DNA of 64,000 nt from Lasioglossum baleicum (Eukaryota; Arthropoda; Insecta; Hymenoptera; Halictidae): the NCBI RefSeq assembly GCF_051020765.1, contig NW_027469113.1, positions 682,001-746,000 on the forward strand. The letters run 5' to 3'. Position 1 is the first letter of the stretch. Each line of letters starts with the position of its first letter. Below the pieces are notes generated by a model, which ran no database searches, had not been told where the DNA came from, and was given only the letters and a program-made list of their open reading frames with translations. Below, in pieces: positions 30,401-40,002 of the stretch. Made by a program: the position numbers and the translations under genes.

Positions 30401-31459
30401 GTTACCGGAATTAGAAAGGTCGGGATGGTTACCGAATGCGTCGGGATAGTACCCGGAATTAGTTGAATAACGCTCGATCTCTTCCACCTCTAACACGGGT
30501 AATCGGAATGAGATCGGACGCGGAGATGTGTTGAAACATCTGAGGCTCGCTTTGCCTCCGCGATTAGTGACTACACAGTCACCGAGGAATACATCCGGCG
30601 CTACGCTGACGCGGCGGATATATCCCTGTTTCGGGCCCTGTACGCTGACTGCAATGCAGGCGGCTGTTCGGGGCTCAACGGCAAACTCATTAGAGTCTGC
30701 TGCAGTCCTTGATTCGGACTGTTGATTTAGATTTTTGCGCTTATTGACCGGTTCCTCTACGATATTATTCGATGTGATACGAATCTCTCCCGGTTGCACC
30801 CGACGTTTTGAGAGAGGGAATGTTTCTTCCTCTGTCCTTGCGGCGTGCTTTTCAAGAGAGACCTCCGTCTTCGGAGAAGGCATTGAAATAACCCTCGTCA
30901 TTGAACTATCGCGGGGCTCAGTCGGCAGTGCGCGTGAATTAGAGAACGGAATAGAAATGTTTCCGATTAAAACAAATTGCTTTGCAAAGGAAATCTCAGC
31001 TCCTCCTATAAAGAAGGGCGAGCCGAGAATTCCGTTAACACTGACTGGGAAATCGTCCCCGAGCACGTGGAATTTGACAGGGATTGTCCCCTGAATGAAT
31101 ATAACGACTTCGCCGAGTGTTACTATGGAACCCTCGGTTATTCCATGAACTTCGATCGTGGTCGTGGGATCAATGGTTATCCCAGGTTTTAAACTAGACG
31201 CGCGTATCAAATTGACTTCCGAGCCCGTGTCTAATAAGAATTCACTTTTCTCGCGAAGCTGAGGGGCGGAGATTTGTACGCGCGGGATCGGCGAGTCTAC
31301 TGCGAGGTTAACTGCAGAGACGAATCGTCGATCTGGTCTTCGGGGAGCTCGTTCGTTCGAACGGCGGTCTGCGTGAATGTTTGGTTGCGCTTTGTTGGGG
31401 CGGCCTCCCGCTGTTGATTCGTTCCTGTCGGGAGGCCTGACTCGTTTCCCGAGCGCAGG
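27443..31459 (-). CDS. protease-glycoprotein fusion frame, element 3
   Basis: Intact frame of the same length as element 1, open from a stop upstream of the protease DTGS and overlapping gag. The env part starts at 29536. Distinguishing changes are Thr for Ser in PTTTIEV, Asn for Asp in EEPVNK, and Thr for Arg in LKQTDE just after the membrane region. All protease and env landmarks are kept. Reverse transcriptase, RNase H and integrase are absent. Confidence 0.88.
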   Translation of the reverse strand, partial: PALGKRVRPPDRNESTAGGRPNKAQPNIHADRRSNERAPRRPDRRFVSAVNLAVDSPIPRVQISAPQLREKSEFLLDTGSEVNLIRASSLKPGITIDPTTTIEVHGITEGSIVTLGEVVIFIQGTIPVKFHVLGDDFPVSVNGILGSPFFIGGAEISFAKQFVLIGNISIPFSNSRALPTEPRDSSMTRVISMPSPKTEVSLEKHAARTEEETFPLSKRRVQPGEIRITSNNIVEEPVNKRKNLNQQSESRTAADSNEFAVEPRTAACIAVSVQGPKQGYIRRVSVAPDVFLGDCVVTNRGGKASLRCFNTSPRPISFRLPVLEVEEIERYSTNSGYYPDAFGNHPDLSNSGNHPDVFGNHPDLSNSGNHPDAFGNHPDLSNSGNHPDAFGNHPDLSNSGNHPDNFNPESKEDSREFKPMKVYSTSSGIKSDFFYSESRLKGNVPAFDSLKTTERLHKVKHKTLPRIDRVYESIIKDHPAIISKSESKRVYISFQKPTSDFSPEHDLFQSKRSSIRAPQSEFHPSRNYTSVKYASAKRRNKFRIILYLCDNPRTMIVASPATCDKKPSQEISLQSSADAKLESALITRPVNTDKRAKSETQRRQNLLLQPEDKLVASRLSPSEDRIIPEELQSSDNLATTNMYPLQVAILCTITTQVYTLIGYDCGGPTLNVTTYSTIDNLNCEPEDVTPIESLERIQLLQLAEFSQARVLQCHIEIDRTIYYCGMHSHNSVVANGRQEYLLTTTSETCSNLHTTGTLYITPAAQITGVQPNSTTSRSLTMAGEIKNDGSCSGTTYNDPFGTWTDVVVQAIIRITIRDYIAPIKLSTAQIHLQSGQTCPLQKGNCLDSQDGYTFWEPAPTDSCRFNNYDVLYEGLATKLSPQLKSSPTLYTVASQDTTFALTETGRSSVCGFIIIRTEHPKLFILETGKSGKFKEKSPTLVNNLDIFTYVNSKFVYVEKHLRTQFSQLYKDVIRQKCELERQILQNALTQLHTAPEEVATAIMKDAGFIAVPAGEVVHIIKCIPVTVQIRKTERCYDELPVTYKNSSRFLKPKDHIISNTGTEKPCSELLSPYYRIHGTWYRLTPSLTETIAPSELHPISKATWKYVDPKNLATGGIYSQDDLDKLQDHIMFPVEKVAVINTIAQGASGRQYAAGNINMFNLLDEESLQQIAESTAQKLWSGFTTFGSVTAGLIGIYVAIRTIKTIISTIINGIALHSLYGWSLHLIVAIWSSLTRFFIFLKQTDETYTYAVRYRKSESENDISEPIPSQDPNKRQSDNEHCDYRLSDIAKPTPTPRAESDNISVHPVFRTVNTVNVRRELSSLRGSLTNDASQDQKL
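30248..30451 (-). repeat. 48-bp coding minisatellite, 4.25 units (element 3)
   Basis: Same unit order as elements 1 and 2, read on the minus strand. Confidence 0.92.
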
Positions 31460-32718
31460 TTATTGTTATAGGCTCTTTTTCGACATTCGTGAATGTCATG
31501 CCCGGGAGTTTTGCAATAGTTGCAAAACTTGCGGGGCTCTCCCGAACGTCTGTCGCGATTTGAATTCGGGTCCCGGTTTTCGCGCTGCGGGTTTTGTTCG
31601 CGAGGGGTTTCGGATCGCCACTGCGGAGTTGGAGAACGATAAGAGTTGCGGTTCGAGTTTCTCCACGAGTCTCGACGTTGGTCGGACCCGTTATCGCGAC
31701 GCTCATCCGGTCTGTTGTCGCGACGTTCAGGGATGCGTTCGCGAGAATTGAAATTGTCAGAAGAGCGTGGGCGATAGGAGCTTCTGTTATCTGAGAAGCT
31801 TACCTTGCGGGAATCGTCACGATTAGATTCGCGACGACGGTTTTGATACAGCTCATATTGCTTATATGCAGAGATGGCTGCTTCGAAGATCTCTGCCGAA
31901 TTCTGAGAACGGCAATGCAAAACTTCGCTGCGAAGTTGTGGGAGTAGACCGCGAAGGAAGCACTCGACTGTGAAACGATCGATTTCTCTGTAGTCGTAAT
32001 GTCCTTCGGTAGAATCGCTGATGGCGGTTCGTAAATCTTTGACTCGATTTATGAAGTCAAGAATATGCTCATTGTTGCCCTGGGCTACGCTTGCCAATTC
32101 GCCACGGTACTGGTCCACGAATTTGTAGGGTCCCAGTACTGTTCGTAGCTTATCGCAAAGTTGTGAGATCGTACGTATGTTTTCGCCTTCAATGGCAGCG
32201 TACGCACGATCGGAAAGTTTATTGCAGATTAGTTTAGTAAGGGCACGTTCTATGGATTCGGGGATAGAATCACGCGCGCGTTTGCAGGCGCGGATGAATT
32301 TTAGGACGGGAATCGATGTTCCGTCGAATTTGGGTACGAGTTCTGCGGCTTGTTTCAACGCGAAATTTCCTGTTGGCTCATATTGCGGGATTTCGCGTGG
32401 CTCTGATAATGAAGGTTCTCGCGTGTTAGAGACGTTACTGGGGCCTGGTGTAGGCGTTTGGTGAGTTAAGTTTTGATTCACGACTTGAATATTGTGAAGC
32501 TCTTTGCGTATTTCATCGAGCATGTTATTTTGATTCTGTGCGTCTTCTTCATATTTAAGACGCAATTTAGCAATGAATTCGGTTTGCTCTTTTAAATATT
32601 CCTCTCTACGGGCGAGATCTTGCGCGTAAAGAAGTAGCTCTTCCTCGGTTGGCGGAGGAAGGTCTTGATTAGGATCCGCTCGGGGATCCGTTTGGGATCG
32701 TGTGATTGGGCGAGACAT
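31297..32718 (-). CDS. gag: Gag, element 3
   Basis: A 473-codon frame with intact CCHC knuckle and capsid-like block. Its N-terminal part differs from the other copies in a cluster: Arg for Lys in LARREEY, Val-Val for Ala-Leu in NIQVVNQN, Thr for Arg and Thr for Ala in LTHQTP, and Ile for Thr in PREIPQ. The rest is near identical. Such clustering points to a recombined or converted segment from a related element at about residues 38-110. Confidence 0.92.
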   Translation of the reverse strand: MSRPITRSQTDPRADPNQDLPPPTEEELLLYAQDLARREEYLKEQTEFIAKLRLKYEEDAQNQNNMLDEIRKELHNIQVVNQNLTHQTPTPGPSNVSNTREPSLSEPREIPQYEPTGNFALKQAAELVPKFDGTSIPVLKFIRACKRARDSIPESIERALTKLICNKLSDRAYAAIEGENIRTISQLCDKLRTVLGPYKFVDQYRGELASVAQGNNEHILDFINRVKDLRTAISDSTEGHYDYREIDRFTVECFLRGLLPQLRSEVLHCRSQNSAEIFEAAISAYKQYELYQNRRRESNRDDSRKVSFSDNRSSYRPRSSDNFNSRERIPERRDNRPDERRDNGSDQRRDSWRNSNRNSYRSPTPQWRSETPREQNPQRENRDPNSNRDRRSGEPRKFCNYCKTPGHDIHECRKRAYNNNLRSGNESGLPTGTNQQREAAPTKRNQTFTQTAVRTNELPEDQIDDSSLQLTSQ

Positions 32719-32825
32719 TTTGCGATATTAGTGTGAATTCTTACTCGACACACGATATAGAGAACAAATGTCAGACGTACAAAAACAATTTGTTAATGGT
32801 TCGACTACCGGCGACCGCTTTCGTG

Positions 32826-32842
32826 TCCTACCGACTGCGCCA
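32826..32842 (-). other. primer binding site, tRNA-Ser (element 3)
   Basis: The reverse complement of TGGCGCAGTCGGTAGGA lies five bases inside the 5' LTR border at 32848. Confidence 0.9.
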
Positions 32843-32847
32843 AATTT

Positions 32848-34910
32848 TGTTACGTCACGCCCCACGTCCTAGGCAAAGAAGATGACCCCAGGAGGCGGCA
32901 CGTGGAATTGAAGAGGAAACGGTCTTTTACGCCAAGACAGCCAGACGGGCAGTCATATGCGCTAGGACACCGATAGTCATTTGAGACCGACACCCGCTAG
33001 CAGTCAACGCGGATGGCGATACTTCTACGCTGACGCAACGAACGCGGTGAGTTGACATGGAACAAAAGGGGTTACAAAAGATACGAATTCTCACCGGTTA
33101 GTTGTTGTATCTTAGTAGTACTGTTGAAGGAGTTGAGCTCGTCGGTCAGCATGGGTCTGGTATAACGGGTCGTCCAGACAGATCTCATCGAGATGAGGAA
33201 GGTTTGGCAGCTGTCTCGCTGGGGTACGCACGACAATGCGTCTGTTGGACGGTAGGTACTCGTCCTTGATGATCCTACAGCGAACGTGCGGCAAGATTAT
33301 GGTGCTCCTGCTGTCATCGTCATCAGAGCTGGTGACGAGATCAATGACCTCGTAACGAACGGCAGGCGGGTTGTTGTTGTCACTGGACAGGTTTATGGTA
33401 TTCCTGACGTCGTCGTCGTCGTCAGAGATGTCAACGAGATCGGCTATCTCGTAGCGACCAGCAGACGGTTTGGTGACAGGTGAAGAACGCGAGAGATCCG
33501 CGTGGTTGATCTCTGTTGATACTTTCGGCCTGCACGACGTGTACGACGCATAAGGGATGGGTATGGAAGGAACTGTTTCGGAAGAGTTAATACTCTGAAA
33601 ATCCTTTTGTCGGATTTTGTCTAAGTCCCAAACGTGAAAGAAAAATTGGCCAGGGGTTCCCCGTAGGCGCTGGCCAGAGGTAATTTACCTGACTCGAAAA
33701 TGTCCACTCGTTAATCGGCACTACCCAGCAGAGCAGACGAACTGGCCTCCGAGCCGGGTCACCGTGCGACAACGAGGGCACTATTAAAACAGTCACTTCA
33801 CTTTAGACACTGATATGTTTCCTTTCACAAACTGTCACTTTAACTTCGATAATCTTTTGACTAAGTGTCACCTCGTTGACGTATTGCCTCGGCGGAGCTG
33901 TAAGCTTCTCCCTTTGTGACCGAGGTTGAACACGTAAGCGAGAGCTCAATTATTTATTATTAATATTAAATGCGTTTATCTGATTGGGAAAGTTATTATT
34001 TCCAAACGTCTACTCGTCAACCACTACTTCTCAGCGGAGCGGACGAACTGACCTCCAAGCCGAGTTCTGTATGATTAACGAGGGCACGATTCGAATTTCG
34101 AAAAGAAACTGTCACTGGATTTAGTAGAATGATGTAGAAATTAACTTCACGTAACACTGGTAAAATATAATATATATATTGAAATAAAGAACGTTGAGTA
34201 CACTTGAGTATAAACTTGGTAGTATAATAATAAATGAATTAAACGTAATAATCGTATACGGAGTATGAGTTAGTAAGAGTTAGAATTGGAATTGATTTAG
34301 GAATTGAATTGGAATGGATTTGGAATAGAATAGTAGAACAAACGTCGATGAACGTCGAAGCGCGAATTAGAAGAGCGCAGATCGACACGTCTGCTCGCTT
34401 CGCTGGCTTGGGCCAGACTGACTGATGTCGTTGTGTGAGAATGGAGTGAGCGCAGACCGACACGTCCGCTCACTTCGCTGGCTAGCACCAGACTGATGCA
34501 AGAGGCAGCTCTGCGTAGCCTCCTTCGCTCGGAGTGGGGGTTGCTGACGCTGCAGTCCCTTTGTCCTCGCTCGTCGGAGTGGTGACGGGTGCAAGACTGC
34601 TGACGTTGCAGTCTCTTTGTCCTCGCTCTCGACAGAGTGGTGACGCGTGCAAGACTGCTGACGTTGCGATCTCTTTGTTCTCGAGGTGGCGTTTACTCGA
34701 GCGGAGTTGAGGATTTGAACAAGTTGTAAGTGTAGATGAGGGTTTGAACAAGTGTTAAGTGTAGATGAGGGTTTAAGATGTATTAGAATTAGAACAAGAG
34801 TTTGATAGCGATGGGTTTAAGAGGTTGTTATGTACTTAGTATTTAGTCTTAACCTAGAATCGAGGTACGGTCCTCGATTCGACCAACGTCGGAGGTCGTC
34901 CGACGTAACA
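32848..34910 (-). repeat. element 3 5' LTR (2063 bp)
   Basis: The shortest complete LTR. It combines the 160-nt ORF1 deletion with a U3 deletion of about 162 bp (join near 34770) shared with the LTR at 41417. Both account exactly for the length difference from the 2385-bp LTR at 57660. Confidence 0.9.
33112..33551 (-). pseudogene. ORF1 with 160-nt deletion (element 3 5' LTR)
   Basis: Same deletion breakpoints as at 25424. In this element the 5' leader therefore lacks an intact ORF1, although gag and PR-env are open. The element either did not need its own ORF1 or was supplied in trans. Confidence 0.85.
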
Positions 34911-36041
34911 CACTCACTCAGCTGCACACAGCCCCTGAAGAAGTGGCAACCGCCATCATGAAAGACGCTGGATTTATTGCAGTCCCAGCAGGTGAAGTGG
35001 TCCATATTATCAAATGTATCCCAGTGACAGTCCAGATCCGGAAAACGGAACGCTGTTATGACGAACTGCCCGTCACGTACAAGAATTCTTCAAGATTCCT
35101 GAAACCAAAGGACCACATTATTTCAAACACCGGTACAGAGAAGCCGTGCAGCGAGTTACTATCTCCATATTACAGAATACATGGAACATGGTACCGACTC
35201 ACTCCATCACTAACAGAAACTATTGCACCGTCAGAACTCCATCCAATCTCTAAGGCCACATGGAAATACGTGGACCCCAAAAACCTTGCGACTGGAGGCA
35301 TATATTCGCAAGACGACCTCGACAAACTGCAGGATCACATAATGTTCCCTGTAGAAAAGGTAGCCGTAATAAATACTATTGCACAAGGCGCCTCAGGTAG
35401 ACAATACGCAGCAGGAAATATTAACATGTTCAACCTGCTCGACGAAGAGTCGCTTCAACAAATAGCTGAATCTACCGCACAGAAGTTATGGTCAGGATTT
35501 ACCACGTTCGGATCCGTAACCGCTGGATTAATAGGAATATATGTGGCAATTCGCACAATAAAAACTATTATCAGCACAATCATCAATGGCATCGCTCTCC
35601 ATTCGTTATACGGCTGGAGCCTCCACCTCATCGTCGCCATCTGGAGTTCCTTGACAAGATTCTTCATTTTCCTGAAACAAAGAGACGAAACATACACATA
35701 CGCTGTCAGATATCGGAAAAGTGAAAGTGAAAATGACATAAGTGAGCCCATTCCCTCCCAAGACCCCAATAAAAGACAGTCAAATAATGAACATTGCGAT
35801 TATAGACTGTCGGACATTGCGAAACCTACCCCAACTCCTCGCGCAGAATCAGACAACATCTCAGTGCATCCAGTGTTTCGTACTGTTAATACAGTCAACG
35901 TGCGCCGAGAACTGAGCTCCCTGCGCGGATCGCTCACTAACGATGCGTCTCAAGACCAAAAATTGTAATGCGAGCGTTCACCGAACACAACCTCGGACCG
36001 AGAGATTTCACTCCGAGAAATCTCTTCTCCGGCGAGGGAGG
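34911..36041 (+). pseudogene. env: env scrap: C-terminal part with membrane anchor
   Basis: The last 353 codons of the PR-env frame (stop at 35968), starting within LTQLHTAPEE, followed by the 3' untranslated stretch, the PPT-side hairpin and the polypurine tract (36034-36041). The membrane region and tail are intact, with Asn for Asp in KRQSNNEH. The left side is cut by element 3. It is the 3' end of the element whose LTR follows at 36042. Confidence 0.88.
36034..36041 (+). other. polypurine tract of the env scrap's element
   Basis: GAGGGAGG directly before the LTR start at 36042. Confidence 0.78.
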
Positions 36042-38228
36042 TGTTACGTCGGACGACCTCCGACGTTGGTCGAATCGAGGACCGTACCTCGATTCTAGGC
36101 TAAGATTAAATATTAAGTACATAATACCTCTTAAACCCATCGCTATCAAACTCTTGTTCTAAATCTAATATCTCTTAAACCCATCGCTATCAAACTCTTG
36201 TTCTAATTCTAATACATCTTAAACCCATCACTACTTCACCCACGACTTTTCCTAAACTTGTTCTAATACCCATCACTACTTAAATCTCGACTCTCCCAAT
36301 TGTTCTAAACCCAACCACCACTCCAAACTCTCAATCTTACCTAACACTTGTTCAAACCCTCATCTACACTTACAACTTGTTCAAATCCTCAACTCCGCTC
36401 GAGTAAACGCCACCTCGAGAACAAAGAGATCGCAACGTCAGCAGTCTTGCACGCGTCACCACTCTGTCGAGAGCGAGGACAAAGAGACTGCAACGTCAGC
36501 AGTCTTGCACCCGTCACCACTCCGACGAGCGAGGACAAAGGGACTGCAGCGTCAGCAACCCCCACTCCGAGCGAAGGAGGCTACGCAGAGCTGCCTCTTG
36601 CATCAGTCTGGTGCTAGCCAGCGGAGTGAGCGGACGTGTCGGTCTGCGCTCACTCCATTCTCACACAACGACATCAGTCAGTCTGGCCCAAGCCAGCGAA
36701 GTGAGCAGACGTGTCGACCTGCGCTCTTCTAATTCGCGCTTCGACGTTCATCGACGTTTGTTCTACAATTCCAATTCCAAATCTAATTCCAATTCTAATT
36801 CAAACTCAATACCAATTCCGACTCAACGCAGTCTCTATTCCAACACTAATTCATTTACTAACTCCTACGCAATTAATTCATTTAATTCATATTCACATTT
36901 ATATTAATACAATTGTAACCAAGTGTAACCAAGTTATTATTATAATATATCTTATTTTACCAGAACTTCGCGAGTGACTTCTCTTACAATTCAATCAATT
37001 CAGTGACCTATTTCTCTCCGATATTCAAACTATATCTTCGTTTATCGTGCACTTGTAGAGTATTGAAACTCGGTCACAAAGGGAGAAGCTTACAGCTCCG
37101 CCGAGACAATACGTCTGCAAGCGACATTTTGAACAATTGTTTCCATTAGCAATCGTGCACTTGTTGAGTATTGAAACTCGGTCACAAAGGGAGAAGCTTA
37201 CAGCTCCGCCGAGACAATACGTCTGCAAGCGACATTTTGATCGGTCAAGTGTTTTCTCGGTCAAGTGTTCGATCAAGTCTCCATCAAGTGACAGTTCACA
37301 CAAGGAATACGTGCAGTGCTAGATCTATAGTGACAGTTCTAACAGTGCCCTCGTTCGTTACACAGTGACCCGGCTTGGAGGCCAGTTCGTCCGCTCCGCT
37401 TGGGTAGTGTCAATGAACGAGCGGACCTTTTCAATAACTATATTTTATTAAAATCACAGGTGGAATACCGCTGGCCAGCGCCTCCGGGGAACCCCTGGCC
37501 AATTTTCCCTTTTCATTCAGAACATAGACAAAATTCCTATAAAGGATTTCTTGAGAAGGAGTTGTTAAACCAAGTTCCTTTCGCTCCTCTCTCCTCATGC
37601 GTCGAACACGTCACGACCGAGAATATCGAGTGTGACGCGTCAGATTACGTATCGGTATACGGTTGTCCGTGCCGTCCGATTCCGAACACAGAGATCAACC
37701 ACGCGGATCTCTCGCGTTCCATGCCTGTCAACGTTACACCAGATCATCGATCCCATAGACATCTCTGACGACGACGATAGCCAGGACACAGTGATCCTGC
37801 CACGTCCTCGTTGCGTCATCACCAACAGCACGTTCCTGTCACCACGTCAACGTATTACGTTGCGTCTTCCCAATCTTCCTCGCCTGGAAGATATTTGCAT
37901 CGAGGACCCACAGTACGAGGTCTACGCAGCGCAGAGGAAACAACTCCTGCGACAGTATTATTAAGGCGTAACAACAAACCGGTGAGAATCAGTATCTTGT
38001 ATCCATCTTTACCCCATGTCAACTCACCGCGTTCGTTGCGTTTACGTATAAGTATCGCCATCCGCGTTGACTGCAAGCGGGTGCCGGTTTTCCAAATGAC
38101 TATCGGTGTCCTAGCGCATATGACTGCCCGTCTGGCTGTCTTGGCGTAAAAGACCGTTTCCTCATCAATTCCACGTGCCGCCTCCTGGGGTCGTCCTCTT
38201 TGCCTAGGACGTGGGGCGTGACGTAACA
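36042..38228 (+). repeat. family C LTR: A-type U3 joined to diverged R-U5
   Basis: From 36042 to about 36770 this is A-type U3, including the two start hairpins. After GTTTGTTCTAC the sequence diverges into a CAATTCCAATTC-rich stretch, a different promoter-proximal region, two copies of the R stem-loop (37071-37113 and 37166-37208), a single structured leader unit (about 37346-37430) and a decayed ORF1. It ends GACGTAACA. The right flank (TCAT) is inverted family B gag. Confidence 0.85.
37597..37964 (+). pseudogene. family C ORF1, frameshifted
   Basis: Relative to family A most of the basic N-terminus is deleted just after the ATG (37597), which puts that ATG out of frame. A further 14-bp deletion removes part of the hydrophobic motif core (compare the copy at 54744). 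The CDASDYVSVYGCPC block, one acidic DDDD run and the LxDIC...QYY tail can still be read in two different frames. Not functional as it stands. Confidence 0.8.
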
Positions 38229-38511
38229 TCATATTTGAGACGCAATTTGGCAATAAAATCAGTTTCCTCTTTGAGATATTGCTCTCTACGGGCGAGGTCT
38301 TGCGCATAAAGGAGTAGCTCTTCCTCGGTCATTGGAGGAAGGTCTGCGTTAGGATCTGCTCGGAGATCCTTTTGAGATCGCGTGATTGGGCGAGACATTT
38401 TGAAAGATATGAATGGGATTTAAGAAATGTGAACTTCGCACTGACACGCGTCGGGGCTTATTAATGCAAATATCGGCGACCACTTCGATGTCCTACCGAC
38501 TGCGCCAAATT
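38229..38511 (-). mobile_element. gag: family B gag start and 5' leader fragment
   Basis: Positions 38229-38398 encode the first 57 codons of a diverged Gag (MSRPITRSQKD..., with EEELLLYAQDLARRE), cut by the C LTR on the left. Positions 38399-38511 are the leader with its primer site. Against family A, most coding changes are conservative or silent while the leader is unalignable by eye, so the gag start is constrained. Confidence 0.85.
38491..38507 (-). other. primer binding site, tRNA-Ser (family B)
   Basis: Same 17 bases as family A, four bases from the B LTR border, so both families use the same primer. Confidence 0.88.
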
Positions 38512-40002
38512 TGTCACGTCCGTCACTGTGGTTTTGTTACAGGTACCAGGAGAGAGAAAAGAGAACAGTGACAGACGGACGGTTGAGATATTATAATTAA
38601 AATGAGGAGTGGTCTTTCGTGCCGAGACAGCCGCGGGCTGTCATATGCACTAGGACAACCGATATTGCTATGGATGCAGTCAAGAAAAGAACGTCCGACG
38701 CGGTTACAAGAAGTGTCCCGACAAGAATCGCGCGCGAGAGGATGCAACGAGAACGGTGAGTTTACAGGATTCAGCAATTATACAAGTTATTATACGACTC
38801 ACCGCAATGTTGTATTGACACCTAATAATATTGTTGCAGCAGGAACTGGCGGTACTGACAGTAGGTGTCGTACATCGGATCTTCTATACAGATGTCCTCG
38901 AGGTGGGGAAGATCAGGCAGAGTTGCTGCTGCTCGGTTCGGGACGACATTAGTGGCCTTGGATGCTGGCCGCAAGACGACACGTTGATGAGCTGGCAGAG
39001 GAACGTCACGGATGATTCGGCAACGGACCCTGGGAACGATGATCGTGTCTCGGCTGTCGTCGTCGTCGGCTATGTCGATCACCTCTGGACAATCGACCGG
39101 ATGTAGAACTGGCGTCGGAGCTCGCGAGAGGTCCGCGTGGTTGACCTCTTTAGGAGGGTTGCAAGGGCAACCGTATACAGAAACGTAATCGGACGCGTCA
39201 CACGGAATGTGCTCGGTGGTTCCCAGAAGTTCGGTCCACTCGGTAGTGGCAATGATTTGATCGAGCACCGCTTTATTTCTCAACGCGCGTCTCAATTTAG
39301 CAAGTTGATACTTGCGTCCCGCTCGACGTGGGCGTCGCATGGGTAAGGAATAGTAATGATGGAATATTAATAATATAATGAAAATGAACTTCCACTTGTT
39401 ATTAACCTTTTTGGTAGTTAACTCGCTTCACGTCTATAGTGGCGGCTCAGCGTTTCCACTGCGCTCTTTAGACCAATTCTAGACGTGGCACGAGAACTTC
39501 TCTATGACTCGCTTCAAATTCCTTATTGGCGGCTCAGCGTTTCCACTGCGCACTTTAGACCAAGTCCGGATATGTCACGAGTTTAATATATTCGATGCAA
39601 GAACTGAATTGGAAGATGGTGTTGAGCTAACACAAGAATAACAAGATCGAAGCACTGGTATAACAACGATATATTAAATAAGAACTGGTAAGTACACTGG
39701 TATACAATATGTAAGTAATATTATAATAGGAGTAGTAATTGGATTAATGAATAATGGATATAGTAATATGTTGTAGGAATAATGTATGAGTTGAGTTGAG
39801 TTGAGTTAGAGTTGGAATTGGAATTGGAATTAGGAGTGAAGGATCGACACACTTCACTTTCGCGGAGCTAGACTGAACACGTCTGCTCTTGAAGTCGGAA
39901 GAAGCCGGACTGGCACGTCCGTGCGAGTCGCTCGCTTGGAGCGGACCGTTCGAGTCGCTGTCTGGAGGCGGACTGATGCAAGCGTCCGCTCTGCCTTGCC
40001 TC
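38512..40002 (-). repeat. family B LTR, 3' portion
   Basis: Inverted LTR ending (in its own sense) GGACGTGACA. It carries a diverged ORF1 (38822-39340) and a pair of about 75-nt direct repeats at about 39418-39492 and 39510-39580 that include GGCGGCTCAGCGTTTCCACTG. Next come AT-rich promoter-like sequence and GAATTGGAATTGG repeats. At 40002 it is cut by an A LTR; the matching remainder is at 56955-57420. The LTR would be about 1.96 kb. Confidence 0.85.
38822..39340 (-). CDS. family B LTR-resident ORF1 homologue
   Basis: A 172-codon ATG frame, diverged but clearly the same protein as family A ORF1. Shared: MRRxRRAGRKYQLAK, a WTELLGTTE block, CDASDYVSVYGCPC, HADLSR, one hydrophobic-acidic motif VIDIADDDDS, a PRVRCRII strand, and a tail with LPHLEDICIEDPxY and LLQQYY. 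Family A has two such motifs and B has one. Many codons differ only at the third base from A, which indicates selection on the protein since the families split. It lies in the same LTR position relative to the primer side. Function unknown; nuclear and SUMO-binding is inference. Confidence 0.78.
   Translation of the reverse strand: MRRPRRAGRKYQLAKLRRALRNKAVLDQIIATTEWTELLGTTEHIPCDASDYVSVYGCPCNPPKEVNHADLSRAPTPVLHPVDCPEVIDIADDDDSRDTIIVPRVRCRIIRDVPLPAHQRVVLRPASKATNVVPNRAAATLPDLPHLEDICIEDPMYDTYCQYRQFLLQQYY

Larger units (their letters stand above)
25160..34910 (-). mobile_element. element 3: gag-PR-env element, mismatched flanks
   Basis: Inverted element with 3' LTR 25160-27369, interior 27370-32847 (5478 bp) and 5' LTR 32848-34910. 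The LTRs differ in length (2210 and 2063 bp) through U3 unit gains and losses. Flanks are CAGG on the left and CACT on the right, not a target duplication. Both flanks are env coding sequence in the same (+) orientation but about 650 bp apart in env. It is best read as a recombinant of two insertions, or an assembly join. Confidence 0.88.

Noticed and set aside
39418..39580. Possible tRNA or small RNA gene in the paired repeats of the B LTR
   Set aside because: No cloverleaf or A/B-box arrangement is visible. It is better explained as duplicated leader units.
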